Shown: positions 7,049 to 16,243, numbered from the stretch's first letter. The stretch is DNA of 64,000 nucleotides from Xanthobacteraceae bacterium (GCA_019745775.1 JAIESR010000017.1:17330-81329); one strand, 5' to 3'. Made by a program: numbers and translations. The notes: a model not told the origin generated them from the letters alone.

Positions 7049-7873
7049 ATGCCCGCGATCGAAATCCGGCCCGGCCTCGCCATGGCCTATGAGGACCATT
7101 GGTTCGGCGCGCCGTGGACCACGCCTGAAACGATCGTGATGATCCACGGGAATGCCGAATCCTCGCGCGCGTGGACGCAGTGGGTGCCGCATCTCGCCGG
7201 CAAGTATCGCGTGGTGCGACCGGACCTCCCGGGCTTCGGCGCATCCTCGGCGCCGCAGGACTACGGCTTCACCGCCAAGGAGCTCGCCGCCGACATCGGG
7301 CATTTCCTTGACGCCGTCGGCATCAGGCGCTGTCATCTGATCGGCGCGAAATACGGCGGCTCCGCCTGCATGCAGTTCGGCAGCGAGCAGCCGGATCGCC
7401 TGCTTTCGCTCTGCCTGTTCGGATCGCCGGTGCGCGGCAGCGGCTCGGGCAACGCCGACCTGATCCGCGAGAAGGGCGTGCGGCAATGGGCGGCCGAGAC
7501 CATGCGGGCGCGGCTCGGCAGTGCGGCGTCCGAGGCCCAGCTCGAATGGTGGGCCGACGAGCTGATGGGCAAGACCGCACAGCGCTCCGCATTCAGCGCG
7601 TCGGCGGCGCGCATCGATATGACGCTCGAAGCGGGCCTGTCGCGCATCACCGCGCCGACGCTGATCGTCACCACGACCGAGAGCGGCCTGCAGTCGGTCG
7701 AGGCGGTGAAGCAGTATGCCAAACAGTTCGGCGACGCGCGCGTGCTGGTGCTGCCGGGCGATTCCTATCACATCGCCGCGGTCGAGCCGGAGCTGTGCGC
7801 CAGGCATGCCCTTGCCTTCATCGACGAGGCGTCGCGACGCCGCGCCGCACACGCCGCCCGCGCCGCCGAGTGA
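7049..7873 (+). CDS. Alpha/beta-hydrolase fold protein lacking the usual nucleophile
   Basis: A 274-residue alpha/beta-hydrolase: oxyanion strand IVMIHGNAESSRAW, then RVVRPDLPGFGASS, and a C-terminal His in GDSYHIAAVEP. The nucleophile elbow, normally G-x-S-x-G, reads HLIGAKYGG, so the Ser position holds Lys (codon AAA at about 7348). The protein may be a non-hydrolytic member or use another mechanism. It follows the E1 beta gene and precedes a TctC gene in the same orientation. Acetoin dehydrogenase E2 proteins often carry a related hydrolase domain, but no lipoyl domain is present here. Function unassigned. Confidence 0.8.
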   Translation: MPAIEIRPGLAMAYEDHWFGAPWTTPETIVMIHGNAESSRAWTQWVPHLAGKYRVVRPDLPGFGASSAPQDYGFTAKELAADIGHFLDAVGIRRCHLIGAKYGGSACMQFGSEQPDRLLSLCLFGSPVRGSGSGNADLIREKGVRQWAAETMRARLGSAASEAQLEWWADELMGKTAQRSAFSASAARIDMTLEAGLSRITAPTLIVTTTESGLQSVEAVKQYAKQFGDARVLVLPGDSYHIAAVEPELCARHALAFIDEASRRRAAHAARAAE

Positions 7874-7906
7874 TACTGCGCACATGGACCGACGCCGGGA
7901 GACGCA

Positions 7907-8887
7907 ATGACCGATCGACTGACCCGCCGCGCCGCACTTGCCGCCCTCGCCGCGACGGCCCTGGCGCCGCAGGCGTTGCGCGCGGAAGCGGCCTACCCGA
8001 ACCGGCCGGTACGCATCGTCGTGCCGTTCGCGCCCGGTGGCGGCGCGGATATCGTGTCACGCCTGTTGCAGAGCCATCTGCAGGCGTCGCTCGGCCAGCC
8101 GTTCGTAGTCGAGAACCGTGCCGGCGCCGCCGGCCGCATCGGCACGGCGCTGGTCGCCAAGGCCGATGCCGACGGCCACACGCTCATCACCACCACCGAA
8201 TCGTCGATGGTGATCGCGCCGCATACCGGTGCGCTACTGGGGTACGACCCGATCAAGGATTTTGCGCCGGTCTCGCTGCTTACCCGCAACACCGTGGTGC
8301 TGGTGGTGCATCCCTCGGTGCCGGTAAACACGCTGAAGGAATACATGGCGCTGGCCAAGTCCCAGCCGGGCAAGCTGTTCTACGGCTCCTCCGGCGTGGG
8401 CGGGCCGAACCACCTCGCCGGCGAGATCTTCAACCGGATGGCCGGCGTCGACATCGTGCACGTCCCTTTCCCCGGCACCGGCGCGGCGCTGCCCGCCGTG
8501 ATGGGCAACCAGGTCGGCGCCATGTGGGGTTTCACCGCCGGGCTCATTCCCTTCATCCGCGACGGAAAGCTGCGCGCGCTCGCGGTATCGAGCGCCAAGC
8601 GATCACCGGCGCTGCCGGACGTGCCGACCGTCGCCGAGGCCGGCGTGCCGGGCTACGAGGCGACGTCATGGATCGGCATGCTCGCGCCCGCGGCAACGCC
8701 GCCCGCGATCATCGCGCAATTGTGGGGCGCGGTGAACGTGGCGATGAAACAGCCATCCGTGCGTGACACGCTGATCAGCGGCGGCACCGACATCGTGGTG
8801 AGCACGCCGGAAGAATTGCGTGCGGTGATCGTGAGCGATCTCGCGAAATACGCCAAGCTCGCGGACGTGTTCAAGTCGATCAAGTAG
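7907..8887 (+). CDS. TctC/Bug-family solute-binding protein
   Basis: A 326-residue periplasmic binding protein. The N-terminus MTDRLTRRAALAALAATALA has a twin-arginine-like signal ending near ALRAEA. The mature part shows YPNRPVRIVVPFAPGGGADI, ENRAGAAGRIGTALVAKA and HVPFPGTGAALPAVMGNQV, the Bug-family ligand loops. It lies 33 bp after the hydrolase gene and 29 bp before the MmgE/PrpD gene, so it is probably co-transcribed with the whole E1-hydrolase operon. The ligand is probably a carboxylate, not determined here. Confidence 0.9.
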   Translation: MTDRLTRRAALAALAATALAPQALRAEAAYPNRPVRIVVPFAPGGGADIVSRLLQSHLQASLGQPFVVENRAGAAGRIGTALVAKADADGHTLITTTESSMVIAPHTGALLGYDPIKDFAPVSLLTRNTVVLVVHPSVPVNTLKEYMALAKSQPGKLFYGSSGVGGPNHLAGEIFNRMAGVDIVHVPFPGTGAALPAVMGNQVGAMWGFTAGLIPFIRDGKLRALAVSSAKRSPALPDVPTVAEAGVPGYEATSWIGMLAPAATPPAIIAQLWGAVNVAMKQPSVRDTLISGGTDIVVSTPEELRAVIVSDLAKYAKLADVFKSIK

Positions 8888-8916
8888 CCAGGACCCATAG
8901 TCGCCAGGACCCTCGC

Positions 8917-10314
8917 GTGAATTCCAAGCATCCTCCGTCGACGCGCGCGCTCGCAACCTTTGCCGCGCAGCTTGATCCCGCTCGCCTTCCCGACGACGTG
9001 CGCCGCAAGCTTGGTTGGCTGCTGCTCGATCATCTGCGCGTCTGCTCGATCGGCGCGCGGCTGCCGTGGAGCCAATGGGCGCGCGACTATGCCAAAGTGG
9101 TGGCGAAGCCCGGCGCATCGCATGTGCTGTTCTCAGGCGACACGCTCAATCCGCAGCACGCGACGTTCCTCAATGTCACTTGCGGTTCGAGCTTCGACGG
9201 TGACGACACCCATGTCGGCGCGATGCTGCACCCCGGCGTCGCCGCCTGGTCGGCGGCGCTTGCGACTGCCGAGCACACCGGCGCATCCGGCGCCGAGGTG
9301 CTGGCCGCCGTCGTCGCCGGCTACGAGGTGACGATCCGTGTCGGGCTATCGGTGCAGCCGGGTCATTTCCAGCGCGGCTTCCAGAGCACCGGCACCTGCG
9401 ACGTGTTCGGCACCGCCGCGGCGGCCGGCCGCCTGCTGTTCGGGAAATCCGGCGACAGAATCCTCGCCGCCATCGGGCTCGCCGGCAGCTATTCGAGCGG
9501 TGTCGCGCAGTTCTACTACTCCGGCGCTTCCGGCAAGCGCATCCAGGCGGCGCACGCCGCGCAGAGCGGCGTCGGCGCTGCGCTGCTGCCGCAGGCGGGT
9601 TTTGCCGGCCCCGTCGACATGATCGAAGGTTCGGGCGGCTTCGCCCGCGCCTATGCCGACGGCTTCAACCCGGCGCTGGTCGAAGAGGGGCTCGGCGAGA
9701 AATTCCTGCTGATGGACGTGCTGGTGAAGTCGCACGCCGCGGCCGCGCGCGTCGCCGCCGGCATCGACGCTATGCTGGCGCTGCGGGCGCAAAACGGCTT
9801 CACCGGCGACGATATCGACTCGATGCAGCTCGGCATCCCAAAGGTGATCCAGGGCCGCCTCACCAATCCGCATCCGGTCGACCTGCAGGCCGCCCAGATG
9901 TGCCTGCCGTTCAGCGTCGCGCTCGCCTCGTATGTTCCGCTGGCGAAGGGTCACGTGCCGACGCTCGCCGTGGCCGACTTCGAGGCAGGTCTCGCCGATC
10001 CCCGGCTCTACAAGCTCGAACAACGCACCACCATCGCGCTCGACGACGAGGTCGAGGCTGCGAGCAACGCGCTTTCCACCGCCGCCAAGGTTACCGTTCG
10101 TCTGCGCGACGGGCGCACGCTCGAGAAGTTCGTGCCGTCACCGAAAGGCAGCGCCGGCGATCCGTTCACGTCCGAAGAGCACGAAGCGCGCTTCGTGCAG
10201 GAGCTCGCAAGCCGCGTGCCCGCCAAGGACTGCGCCGAGATCGTCGCGATGTCGAAGGATCTCGACCGGCTCGATCCGCGCCGGCTCGGGCGAATGTTGA
10301 GCGGATCGCATTAA
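8917..10314 (+). CDS. MmgE/PrpD family protein
   Basis: A 465-residue member of the MmgE/PrpD family (2-methylcitrate dehydratase, cis-aconitate decarboxylase and iminodisuccinate epimerase relatives). Visible family segments are FDGDDTHVGAMLHPGVAAW near residue 90, FQSTGTCDVFGTAAAAGRLL, and KRIQAAHAAQSGVGAALL. The start is a GTG at 8917 (VNSKHPPSTRALATF). An all-helical first domain and a C-terminal alpha/beta domain (KVTVRLRDGRTLEKFV) fit the family. It is the last large gene of the E1-hydrolase-tctC operon and is expected to dehydrate, isomerise or epimerise a carboxylic acid. The exact reaction cannot be assigned. Confidence 0.88.
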   Translation: MNSKHPPSTRALATFAAQLDPARLPDDVRRKLGWLLLDHLRVCSIGARLPWSQWARDYAKVVAKPGASHVLFSGDTLNPQHATFLNVTCGSSFDGDDTHVGAMLHPGVAAWSAALATAEHTGASGAEVLAAVVAGYEVTIRVGLSVQPGHFQRGFQSTGTCDVFGTAAAAGRLLFGKSGDRILAAIGLAGSYSSGVAQFYYSGASGKRIQAAHAAQSGVGAALLPQAGFAGPVDMIEGSGGFARAYADGFNPALVEEGLGEKFLLMDVLVKSHAAAARVAAGIDAMLALRAQNGFTGDDIDSMQLGIPKVIQGRLTNPHPVDLQAAQMCLPFSVALASYVPLAKGHVPTLAVADFEAGLADPRLYKLEQRTTIALDDEVEAASNALSTAAKVTVRLRDGRTLEKFVPSPKGSAGDPFTSEEHEARFVQELASRVPAKDCAEIVAMSKDLDRLDPRRLGRMLSGSH

Positions 10315-10385
10315 GCCTTTCGGTTAATCGCCGCGAAACCCTTGTCGGCTATCGTTCATCGGAACGATCGCGAGGATTTCCGATC

Positions 10386-10508
10386 ATGCAGAGCGCCATC
10401 GTCGACGGAGCAGCAGCTCCCCGCCGCCCGCACTACTGGTTTGCAGCCTTCATCTGGCTCGGCATCATTGTGGCAAGCTTGGTCGCCGTGGCCACTGCGG
10501 TCGCGTGA
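10386..10508 (+). CDS. Small single-pass membrane protein (40 aa)
   Basis: A short frame has an ATG at 10386 preceded by AGGA at about 10374. The product begins MQSAIVDGAAAPRRPHYW, followed by one hydrophobic segment of about 22 residues (FAAFIWLGIIVASLVAVATA). It ends almost directly after the helix. A positively charged, then hydrophobic layout suggests a small inner-membrane protein. No family is recognised. It lies between the MmgE/PrpD gene and a convergent pseudogene. Confidence 0.45.
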   Translation: MQSAIVDGAAAPRRPHYWFAAFIWLGIIVASLVAVATAVA

Positions 10509-10541
10509 GGGCATCGCGCGGCCGAGCAATGGCGCCGGCCG

Positions 10542-11611
10542 TCATCCCGCCGGGGGGATCGAATATTTCTGGCTCGCGAACCAATCGCGCGGGATGGTGC
10601 GGTTGGTGCCTTCGGCCAGGAGCTTCCGGTAGAGGATCGCGCCGCACGCCGCGAACTGGATCGCGAGCCCGGTATTGTTCTTGTAGTAGAGGATCTCGTG
10701 CGGCGACTGCCGCACCTTGACCTTGCCGGCGACGATGTCGCGCAGCTCGTGCACGCGCTCGCGCTTGACCAGCCCCTTCTCGATCGGGTGCAGCAGTTCG
10801 ATCTGCCGGTTGGCGGCGACGCCCTCCCAATCGTTGACGACGATGTCGGAGGCGCGTGTGAAGACGTTTTCGTCGACTTCGCTGCGGGTCTCGATGACGT
10901 CGGAATTGACGATGGTCACCACCATCTGCCCCGGCTCCAGCCATCTGCCCGCCAGCACCGGCGTGATCGCATTGGTGGCGCAGCACACGATGTGGCGCCA
11001 CGTACGACCTCCCGCGGATCGTCGACCGGGATCACCTCGACGTCGACGCCCGCCATCCGCGTCTTGAAGGCGTCGCGATGCGCCGGGTTCGGGCTGAACA
11101 CCCGTACCTGCCGGATCGGCCGGACCGAACATATGGCACGACAATTCGGATAGGCCTGGTTGCCGGTGCCGAACAACCCCAGCACCTGCGCATCCGGCCG
11201 CGCGCATTCGGCGACGGCGAGGCCGGTCGTCGCGCCGACCCGGAAACCCGAGAGATGCGTCTCGTGCATGAAGGCGAGCGGCTCGCCATTGGTGAGATCG
11301 TAGAGGATGATCACCGACCAGTTCACGGGATCAGGATTGTCGAGCGTGCGGCGGTGGCCGCTATTGCCGTCCATCAGCATGAAATGCGAGCCGGCACGCA
11401 CGCAGGCCACCTGGTAGCTCTGCACTGCGCCGGCATGGATGTTGGCGAAGTAGCGCCGTTTCGGATCGGCGGTGTCGGATGAATAGCGCAGCCGCGGTGG
11501 ATTGGTCGCCTTGCCGTCGGCAAGGTCGCGGAACGCGACGCGCATCGCTTCAATCGCTTCCGGAATCGACAAGAGCCGGGTGGCGTCGTCGTCGGTAATG
11601 ACAATCGGCAT
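10542..11611 (-). pseudogene. Ornithine cyclodeaminase/mu-crystallin family gene with a frameshift
   Basis: Residues of the first frame (start 11611, MPIVITDDDATRLLSIPEAI) match the family through GATTGLAVAECARPDAQVLGLFGTG-like NAD-binding signatures up to DDPREVVRG. The family pattern then continues in another frame as HIVCCATNAITPVLAGRWL to the stop at 10542. The join is near 10993-11005 (plus strand GGCGCCACGTACG) and is explained by loss of one base. Without it the gene would encode about 356 residues, the family's normal length. The product would be an NAD-dependent deaminating or imine-reducing enzyme. The start follows the stop of the TctC gene at 11623 by 11 bp. A sequencing error is possible. 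Confidence 0.75.
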
Positions 11612-11622
11612 GCGCGGTATTT

Positions 11623-12675
11623 TTACCGCGGTGTTTTCAGCGATTCCAGGACCTCCCGCGTCTTATTTGCAACGGCTTTCGGCGCCGACAATACCTCGCG
11701 CGCGATCTTTTCGAGCTCCTCGGCGGGACCGGGTTCGAGCGGAAGGCTGCCTTTCTTCGACATCGCGACGAGCTCGGGATCGGCCAGCGCCGCCGCCAGG
11801 GCCCGGCGCAGCACCGCGGCCCGCTCCGCGGGAACGTCGGGCGGGGCTATCAGCGCGCGGCCGATCGCCGAGCCTGATGCGAACAGATCGAGGACCTTTT
11901 TCTCGTCGTTTCCAGTACCGAGCTCGCCAATCGTCGGCACGGTCGGGATCGAGGGATGCCGCGTCAACGCGCTCTGGTAGATCAACGCGATGGTGCCGTC
12001 CTTCAAGCGATCGGCGTGCCGCGCCATGATGGTCGCGATGCCGATGGCGCCGACCATGTCGACTTCGCCACGCTCCATCGTCAGCAGCGCCTCGTTGGCG
12101 CTCTTGTAGCCGGCGATCAGCTTGAACCGCGTGCCGGCGAGCCGGTTGAGCAGGAACGGCACCACGGTCGAACTCGCGGTGCCGCCGGTGCCGGCGGACG
12201 GGACCTCGCGCTTGCGGGCGTCGTCGATAGTGCGGATGCCGGTCTTCGTGAAGGCGACGCCGACCTCGACATTCATCGCCAGCCGGCCGATCCAGGTGAA
12301 CTTGCCGGCATCGATGTCGGGCGTATAGCCGAGCAGCGTGTCGAACGGCAGCGTCTGCGCCAACATGCCGAGTGTCGTGCCGTCCTTCGGCGCGGTGGTC
12401 ACGAGGTTGCGCGCGGCGCGCAGGCCGCCGGCGCCGGCCATGTTCTGCACGACCACGGTCGGCTGTCCGGGGATGTGCTTGCTCAGGAACGGCGCGACCA
12501 GCCGCGCGTAGAGATCGTAGCCGCCACCACTTTCGTATCCGACCAGGATGTGAACGGTCTTGCCTTTGAAGAACGCGGCGGGATCGGTCTGCGCCTGCGC
12601 GGCGGCCGGCAGCGCCAGGACCGCCGTGGCGGCGAGCGCCCGAACCAAGCGGCCGCAGGAGAATTTGTTCAACAT
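11623..12675 (-). CDS. TctC/Bug-family solute-binding protein
   Basis: A 350-residue periplasmic binding protein. The signal peptide is LVRALAATAVLALPAAAQAQ. The mature region shows KTVHILVGYESGGGYDLYARL, QNMAGAGGLRAARNL and APKDGTTLGML. It is close in pattern to the protein at 3646-4665 (both have GGGYDLY and HIPGQP), so the two are probably paralogues of one subgroup. It is followed 11 bp later by the ornithine cyclodeaminase-family pseudogene, implying an operon for uptake and conversion of an amino or keto acid. Confidence 0.9.
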   Translation of the reverse strand: MLNKFSCGRLVRALAATAVLALPAAAQAQTDPAAFFKGKTVHILVGYESGGGYDLYARLVAPFLSKHIPGQPTVVVQNMAGAGGLRAARNLVTTAPKDGTTLGMLAQTLPFDTLLGYTPDIDAGKFTWIGRLAMNVEVGVAFTKTGIRTIDDARKREVPSAGTGGTASSTVVPFLLNRLAGTRFKLIAGYKSANEALLTMERGEVDMVGAIGIATIMARHADRLKDGTIALIYQSALTRHPSIPTVPTIGELGTGNDEKKVLDLFASGSAIGRALIAPPDVPAERAAVLRRALAAALADPELVAMSKKGSLPLEPGPAEELEKIAREVLSAPKAVANKTREVLESLKTPR

Positions 12676-12862
12676 GATTTCGTCTCCGCTTTGTCGGTTT
12701 CCGGCCTATGTAGGAGGCAAAAGATCATCCAAGATTTAGCAGGTCCGCCGGTTCACGCGACGCCATCGACGTCGCACCTGTCATGCGGCCGGAATGACCG
12801 ATAAACGGAGCCGGCGGTGGTTCCGATGATCAGGTAAGCCGGCAGCGCATTCGATCTATTCC

Positions 12863-12916
12863 CTCTCCCCATAGCCCGTCGAAGACGGGCGCGAATGCCC
12901 TTGTGGGGAGAGGGGT
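12863..12916. repeat. Short palindromic repeat related to the G-rich elements
   Basis: Arms CCCTCTCCCC and GGGGAGAGGG flank an internal hairpin GCCCGTCGAAGACGGGC and the trinucleotide-rich CTTGTGGGGAG shared with the larger elements at 3351 and 5808. It lies just downstream of the TctC gene that ends at 12917 (reverse strand), so it could act as its transcript end. It joins the mosaic family of dispersed palindromes. Confidence 0.7.
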
Positions 12917-13891
12917 TTACTCCGGCTTCAACCCGGCATCGCGGATGATGCCTTCCCAGCGCGCCGCATCGGCCTTCACCTGCGCGCCGAACGCGTCGAC
13001 GGTCATACTCATGGGATCGATATTGACGTCGGTCAGCCGACGCACCGCGGTCTGGTCGGCGTTCATTTCGCGGACGGCGGCATTGATCCACTCGACGATC
13101 GGCCGCGGCGTGCCCTTGGGCGCGAACAGCGCGAACCAGGTGGTGACCTCGTAGCCCGGCAATCCCGCCTCGGCCGCGGTTGGTATCTCGGGCAGGTATG
13201 ACACACGCTTGGGCGTGCCCGCCGCCAGCACGCGCAGCATGCCGGCCTCGACCAGGGATTTCACAGGCGCGATGCCGACCGAGATCAGGTGCACATTGCC
13301 GGCAACGAGATCGCTGATGCCGGGCGCGGCGCCGCGATACTGCACCGCCTGCATGTCGACCTTGGCGAGCCGCGTGAACTGCACGCCGCCGAGATGCACG
13401 GTGCTGCCGGGCCCGAGCGAGACATAGTTGAGCTTGCCGTTCTCCTTACGCGCATAGTCGATGAATTCCTTCAGCGTCGTCGCCGGAATCTTGGCCGTGG
13501 TCACCAGGAACTGCGGCGCCTCGCCGATCGGCGCGACCGGAACGAGGTCGTTAAGCGGATCGTAGGGCATCTTCTTGAACACGAACGGGTTGATCGCAAT
13601 CTGCGTGGTCGCGCTCACCCCGAACGTGTAGCCGTCCGGAGCCGCCTTCGCGACCATCTCCATGCCGATATTGCCGCCGGCGCCGGTGCGGTTCTCGATC
13701 ACCACCGGCTGGCCGCCCTTGCGGGCGAGGAAATCGCCGGCGGCGCGCGCCGCAACATCGGTGATGCCGCCCGGCGCGACCGGCACGATGATCCGGATCG
13801 GCTTTGAGGGGTAGTCCTGCGCCGCGGCCGGCAAAATGGCGATCATGCAAACCGTGGCGAGCATTGCCACATGAGCCGAACGGCAGGTCAT
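12917..13891 (-). CDS. TctC/Bug-family solute-binding protein
   Basis: A 324-residue periplasmic binding protein with signal peptide ending LPAAAQDYPSKP. Motifs are KPIRIIVPVAPGGITDVAAR, ENRTGAGGNIGMEMVAKA, AAPDGYTFG and VQYRGAAPGISDLVAGNV, typical of the Bug family. It belongs to the IIVPxAPGG subgroup, like the proteins at 7907 and 35119. It is reverse-strand and lies 241 bp upstream of the next TctC gene, with a repeat between, so it may have a separate transcript. No membrane permease is adjacent. Confidence 0.9.
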   Translation of the reverse strand: MTCRSAHVAMLATVCMIAILPAAAQDYPSKPIRIIVPVAPGGITDVAARAAGDFLARKGGQPVVIENRTGAGGNIGMEMVAKAAPDGYTFGVSATTQIAINPFVFKKMPYDPLNDLVPVAPIGEAPQFLVTTAKIPATTLKEFIDYARKENGKLNYVSLGPGSTVHLGGVQFTRLAKVDMQAVQYRGAAPGISDLVAGNVHLISVGIAPVKSLVEAGMLRVLAAGTPKRVSYLPEIPTAAEAGLPGYEVTTWFALFAPKGTPRPIVEWINAAVREMNADQTAVRRLTDVNIDPMSMTVDAFGAQVKADAARWEGIIRDAGLKPE

Positions 13892-13911
13892 CCTTAATCT
13901 CCGGCTACGAA

Positions 13912-14685
13912 CTAACCTCGCGGCGCGGTGCCGCGGATGCGCGCGGCGATGCGCATCGCCGCATCATAGCCGGGTGTCCCGATCCGTTCGAGCACGCGCT
14001 CGACACCTGCGTCGGTCAGCCGCGTGGCACGCCAGCGGTAGAGCAGCCCATGCGTGAGCCAGATCAGCAGAAAGATGATGACGCCGGCGAAGACGACGTC
14101 GCTGAAGAAATGCCCGCCAAGCGACATGCGCAGCACGCCGACCGCGGCGCCGAAGGTGATCGCCGCGGAATAGGCCGCCACCCGCCAATGCGCCGGCACC
14201 ACCGCGGCGGCGGCCATGGTCCAGAATGCGCCCGACGGCTCGCCGGCCACGAACGAGCAGTTCTTGGCGCAGGGGCCGCTGAAATCCCACCAAGGCAGGA
14301 ACTGGTCTTTTCCGCCGAACTCCGTGACATACACCGGCCGCGGCCGGCCGGAATTGTCTTTCACGATCGAGTTCACGATAACGCCGGGCCCGAGCGCGAG
14401 CGTCGAGATCATCAGCAGGACGGCGCGGCCCGGCAGCCACATCGGGCGCCGCGGCAGAACGAGCTTGGCGAGCAGCGCGATGAAGGCGGGCGCCGCAACG
14501 AGCGCAATCAGCCAGGCCGCCAGGTCGCGCACGATCCCGGACGGCCAGTCGAGCACGCGCCAGCGGCGGGTCGTGGAATCATAGAAGAAGCCGCTCAAGG
14601 TGAGATCGAGCTGCGGCCAGACCGCGAACACGCCGCCCGTGACCACGGCGATGGCGAGCGCGATCAGAAGGCCGGTCCGGTTCAT
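13912..14685 (-). CDS. PAP2-family membrane phosphatase
   Basis: A 257-residue inner-membrane protein with about five to six hydrophobic segments. The three PAP2 phosphatase motifs are recognisable: KDNSGRPRP (motif 1, K-x6-RP), FVAGEPSGAF (motif 2, PSG-containing, His replaced by Ala), and SLGGHFFSDVVFAG (motif 3, H-x3-D). Likely substrates are lipid A phosphate, undecaprenyl pyrophosphate or phosphatidylglycerol phosphate. It follows a GT39/ArnT-like glycosyltransferase gene 7 bp upstream, which suggests lipid A modification or sugar-lipid recycling. The altered motif 2 resembles lipid A phosphatases. Confidence 0.82.
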   Translation of the reverse strand: MNRTGLLIALAIAVVTGGVFAVWPQLDLTLSGFFYDSTTRRWRVLDWPSGIVRDLAAWLIALVAAPAFIALLAKLVLPRRPMWLPGRAVLLMISTLALGPGVIVNSIVKDNSGRPRPVYVTEFGGKDQFLPWWDFSGPCAKNCSFVAGEPSGAFWTMAAAAVVPAHWRVAAYSAAITFGAAVGVLRMSLGGHFFSDVVFAGVIIFLLIWLTHGLLYRWRATRLTDAGVERVLERIGTPGYDAAMRIAARIRGTAPRG

Positions 14686-14692
14686 CGCGGCA

Positions 14693-16198
14693 TTAGCATC
14701 CGGAGAGCGGGCCGAGGTCGCCCACGGGGCCTGAGAGCTTGAAGGCGTAATAAGTGCGCGACGTGGTCGGCCCGGTGCGCGCCTCCAGCCGGCCGGCCGG
14801 CTCGACGCGGCGATAGTGCCGCGCGAAGGCCTCGGGCGATTGGCACCACGATATGAACAGCACCGGATCGGGCGCGGCAGCCGTCAGCCGCCGGGTGATG
14901 TCGAAATGATGGTTTGCGACTGCGCCCGCCGGCCACGACAGCACCGGCCGCCCGGTGTCGCGCAGATAGTAAAGCAGCGACGCCACGACGTCGCGCTGCT
15001 GCGCCGCGACGGTGCGGGCGCCGGTCGCACGCGCGAGCTTCGCGACCTCGTCGCCGAGCGCGCTCCAGCCCATGGTACGGGCATAGACGTCCGGCTTGGA
15101 AATCCAGGGAATCGACAAGCGCCGCGCATTGGCGTCGCCGATCAGCAGCGCGATCTGCGCGACGACGCCGAGCGCGATGCTGAATGCGATCCAGCGCCAG
15201 GCCGCCTGCCGCACCAGCACGGCGGCGGCAAGCACATTGGCGGAGATGAACGCCGGCGCCGCCCAGTTGGCATTGGCGCGGGTGACGAACGCCGTCACCG
15301 TCACCAGCGCCAGCGTCGGAATCGCGAAGCACAGCATCAGCCGGTCGCCGCGGCCGATGTCGGGCTTGAACATGCGCACGCAGACGATCAGCAGCACGCT
15401 GAAGATGACCGGCCCGAACACGCCGAACTGGCTGGCCACGAATTCGAGCCCGCGCAGCACGCTGAAGCTCGCGCCCTCGCCCTGGATGTTGTGACCGACA
15501 TGGGTGAGCGTGACGAAGCCGTTCTGCGCCACCCAGATCGCGTTCGGCACCACCAACGCCATACCGATCGCGGCGGCGAGCCACAGCGCCGGCGAGCGCA
15601 ACAGCGCGCGCGCATCGCGATCGATCAGCGCCGCGCCGGCGATGCCGAGCACGAAATAGATCATCGCGTATTTCGCGAGCATGCCGAGCCCGAACGACAC
15701 GCCGAGCAGAACGCCCCAGCGCCAGTCGGCACCCTGCCAGAGTTTCACATAAGCGAGCAGCGCGAGCGCCCAGCACAGCAACAGCGGCACGTCGGTGGAG
15801 ATGATGCGGCTCGAGAACGCGAGGCCGGCGGTGAACGTCATCAGCAGCGCCGCCCAGAAGGCAGTCGCCTCGTCGTAGAGCGTCCTGGCGATGGCGTAGC
15901 TGACGAGGCAGGTGCCGAGATAAAGCACCGGCGCCGGCGCGCGGATGCACGCCTCGGTCGAACCGCAGACGGCTTCCGCGCCGGCGATCAGCCAGGCGAG
16001 CAGCGGCGGCTTCGAGAAGTAGCCGAAGGCGAGCTCGCGCGACCACGCCCAGTATTGCGACTCGTCGAAGAACAGATCGACCTGCGAGAAGGCAAGGCCG
16101 ATCAGCCTGACCACCGTCACCGCGACGAGAATCATCAGGCACACCGCAAAGCGGCGTTCCGTCGAGATGCGCGGCGCTGTATCGGCGAGCGAGGTCAT
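14693..16198 (-). CDS. Glycosyltransferase family 39/83 (ArnT/PMT-like) membrane protein
   Basis: A 501-residue polytopic protein. The first loop carries SQVDLFFDESQYWAWSRELA, with the acidic DE pair characteristic of lipid-linked sugar transferases, and FGYFSKPPLLAWLI follows. Many hydrophobic segments follow. The ATG at 16198 (MTSLADTAPRIST) was chosen over MRHSRV at 16216. It is expected to transfer a sugar from an undecaprenyl-phosphate donor to lipid A, a hopanoid or a protein in the periplasm. It runs into the PAP2 gene 7 bp downstream, supporting a common role in envelope lipid modification. Confidence 0.85.
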   Translation of the reverse strand: MTSLADTAPRISTERRFAVCLMILVAVTVVRLIGLAFSQVDLFFDESQYWAWSRELAFGYFSKPPLLAWLIAGAEAVCGSTEACIRAPAPVLYLGTCLVSYAIARTLYDEATAFWAALLMTFTAGLAFSSRIISTDVPLLLCWALALLAYVKLWQGADWRWGVLLGVSFGLGMLAKYAMIYFVLGIAGAALIDRDARALLRSPALWLAAAIGMALVVPNAIWVAQNGFVTLTHVGHNIQGEGASFSVLRGLEFVASQFGVFGPVIFSVLLIVCVRMFKPDIGRGDRLMLCFAIPTLALVTVTAFVTRANANWAAPAFISANVLAAAVLVRQAAWRWIAFSIALGVVAQIALLIGDANARRLSIPWISKPDVYARTMGWSALGDEVAKLARATGARTVAAQQRDVVASLLYYLRDTGRPVLSWPAGAVANHHFDITRRLTAAAPDPVLFISWCQSPEAFARHYRRVEPAGRLEARTGPTTSRTYYAFKLSGPVGDLGPLSGC

Positions 16199-16243
16199 CA
16201 CGCGACTATGTCGCACAAAGCCGCGTTGAAGGCATCAGGCCTG

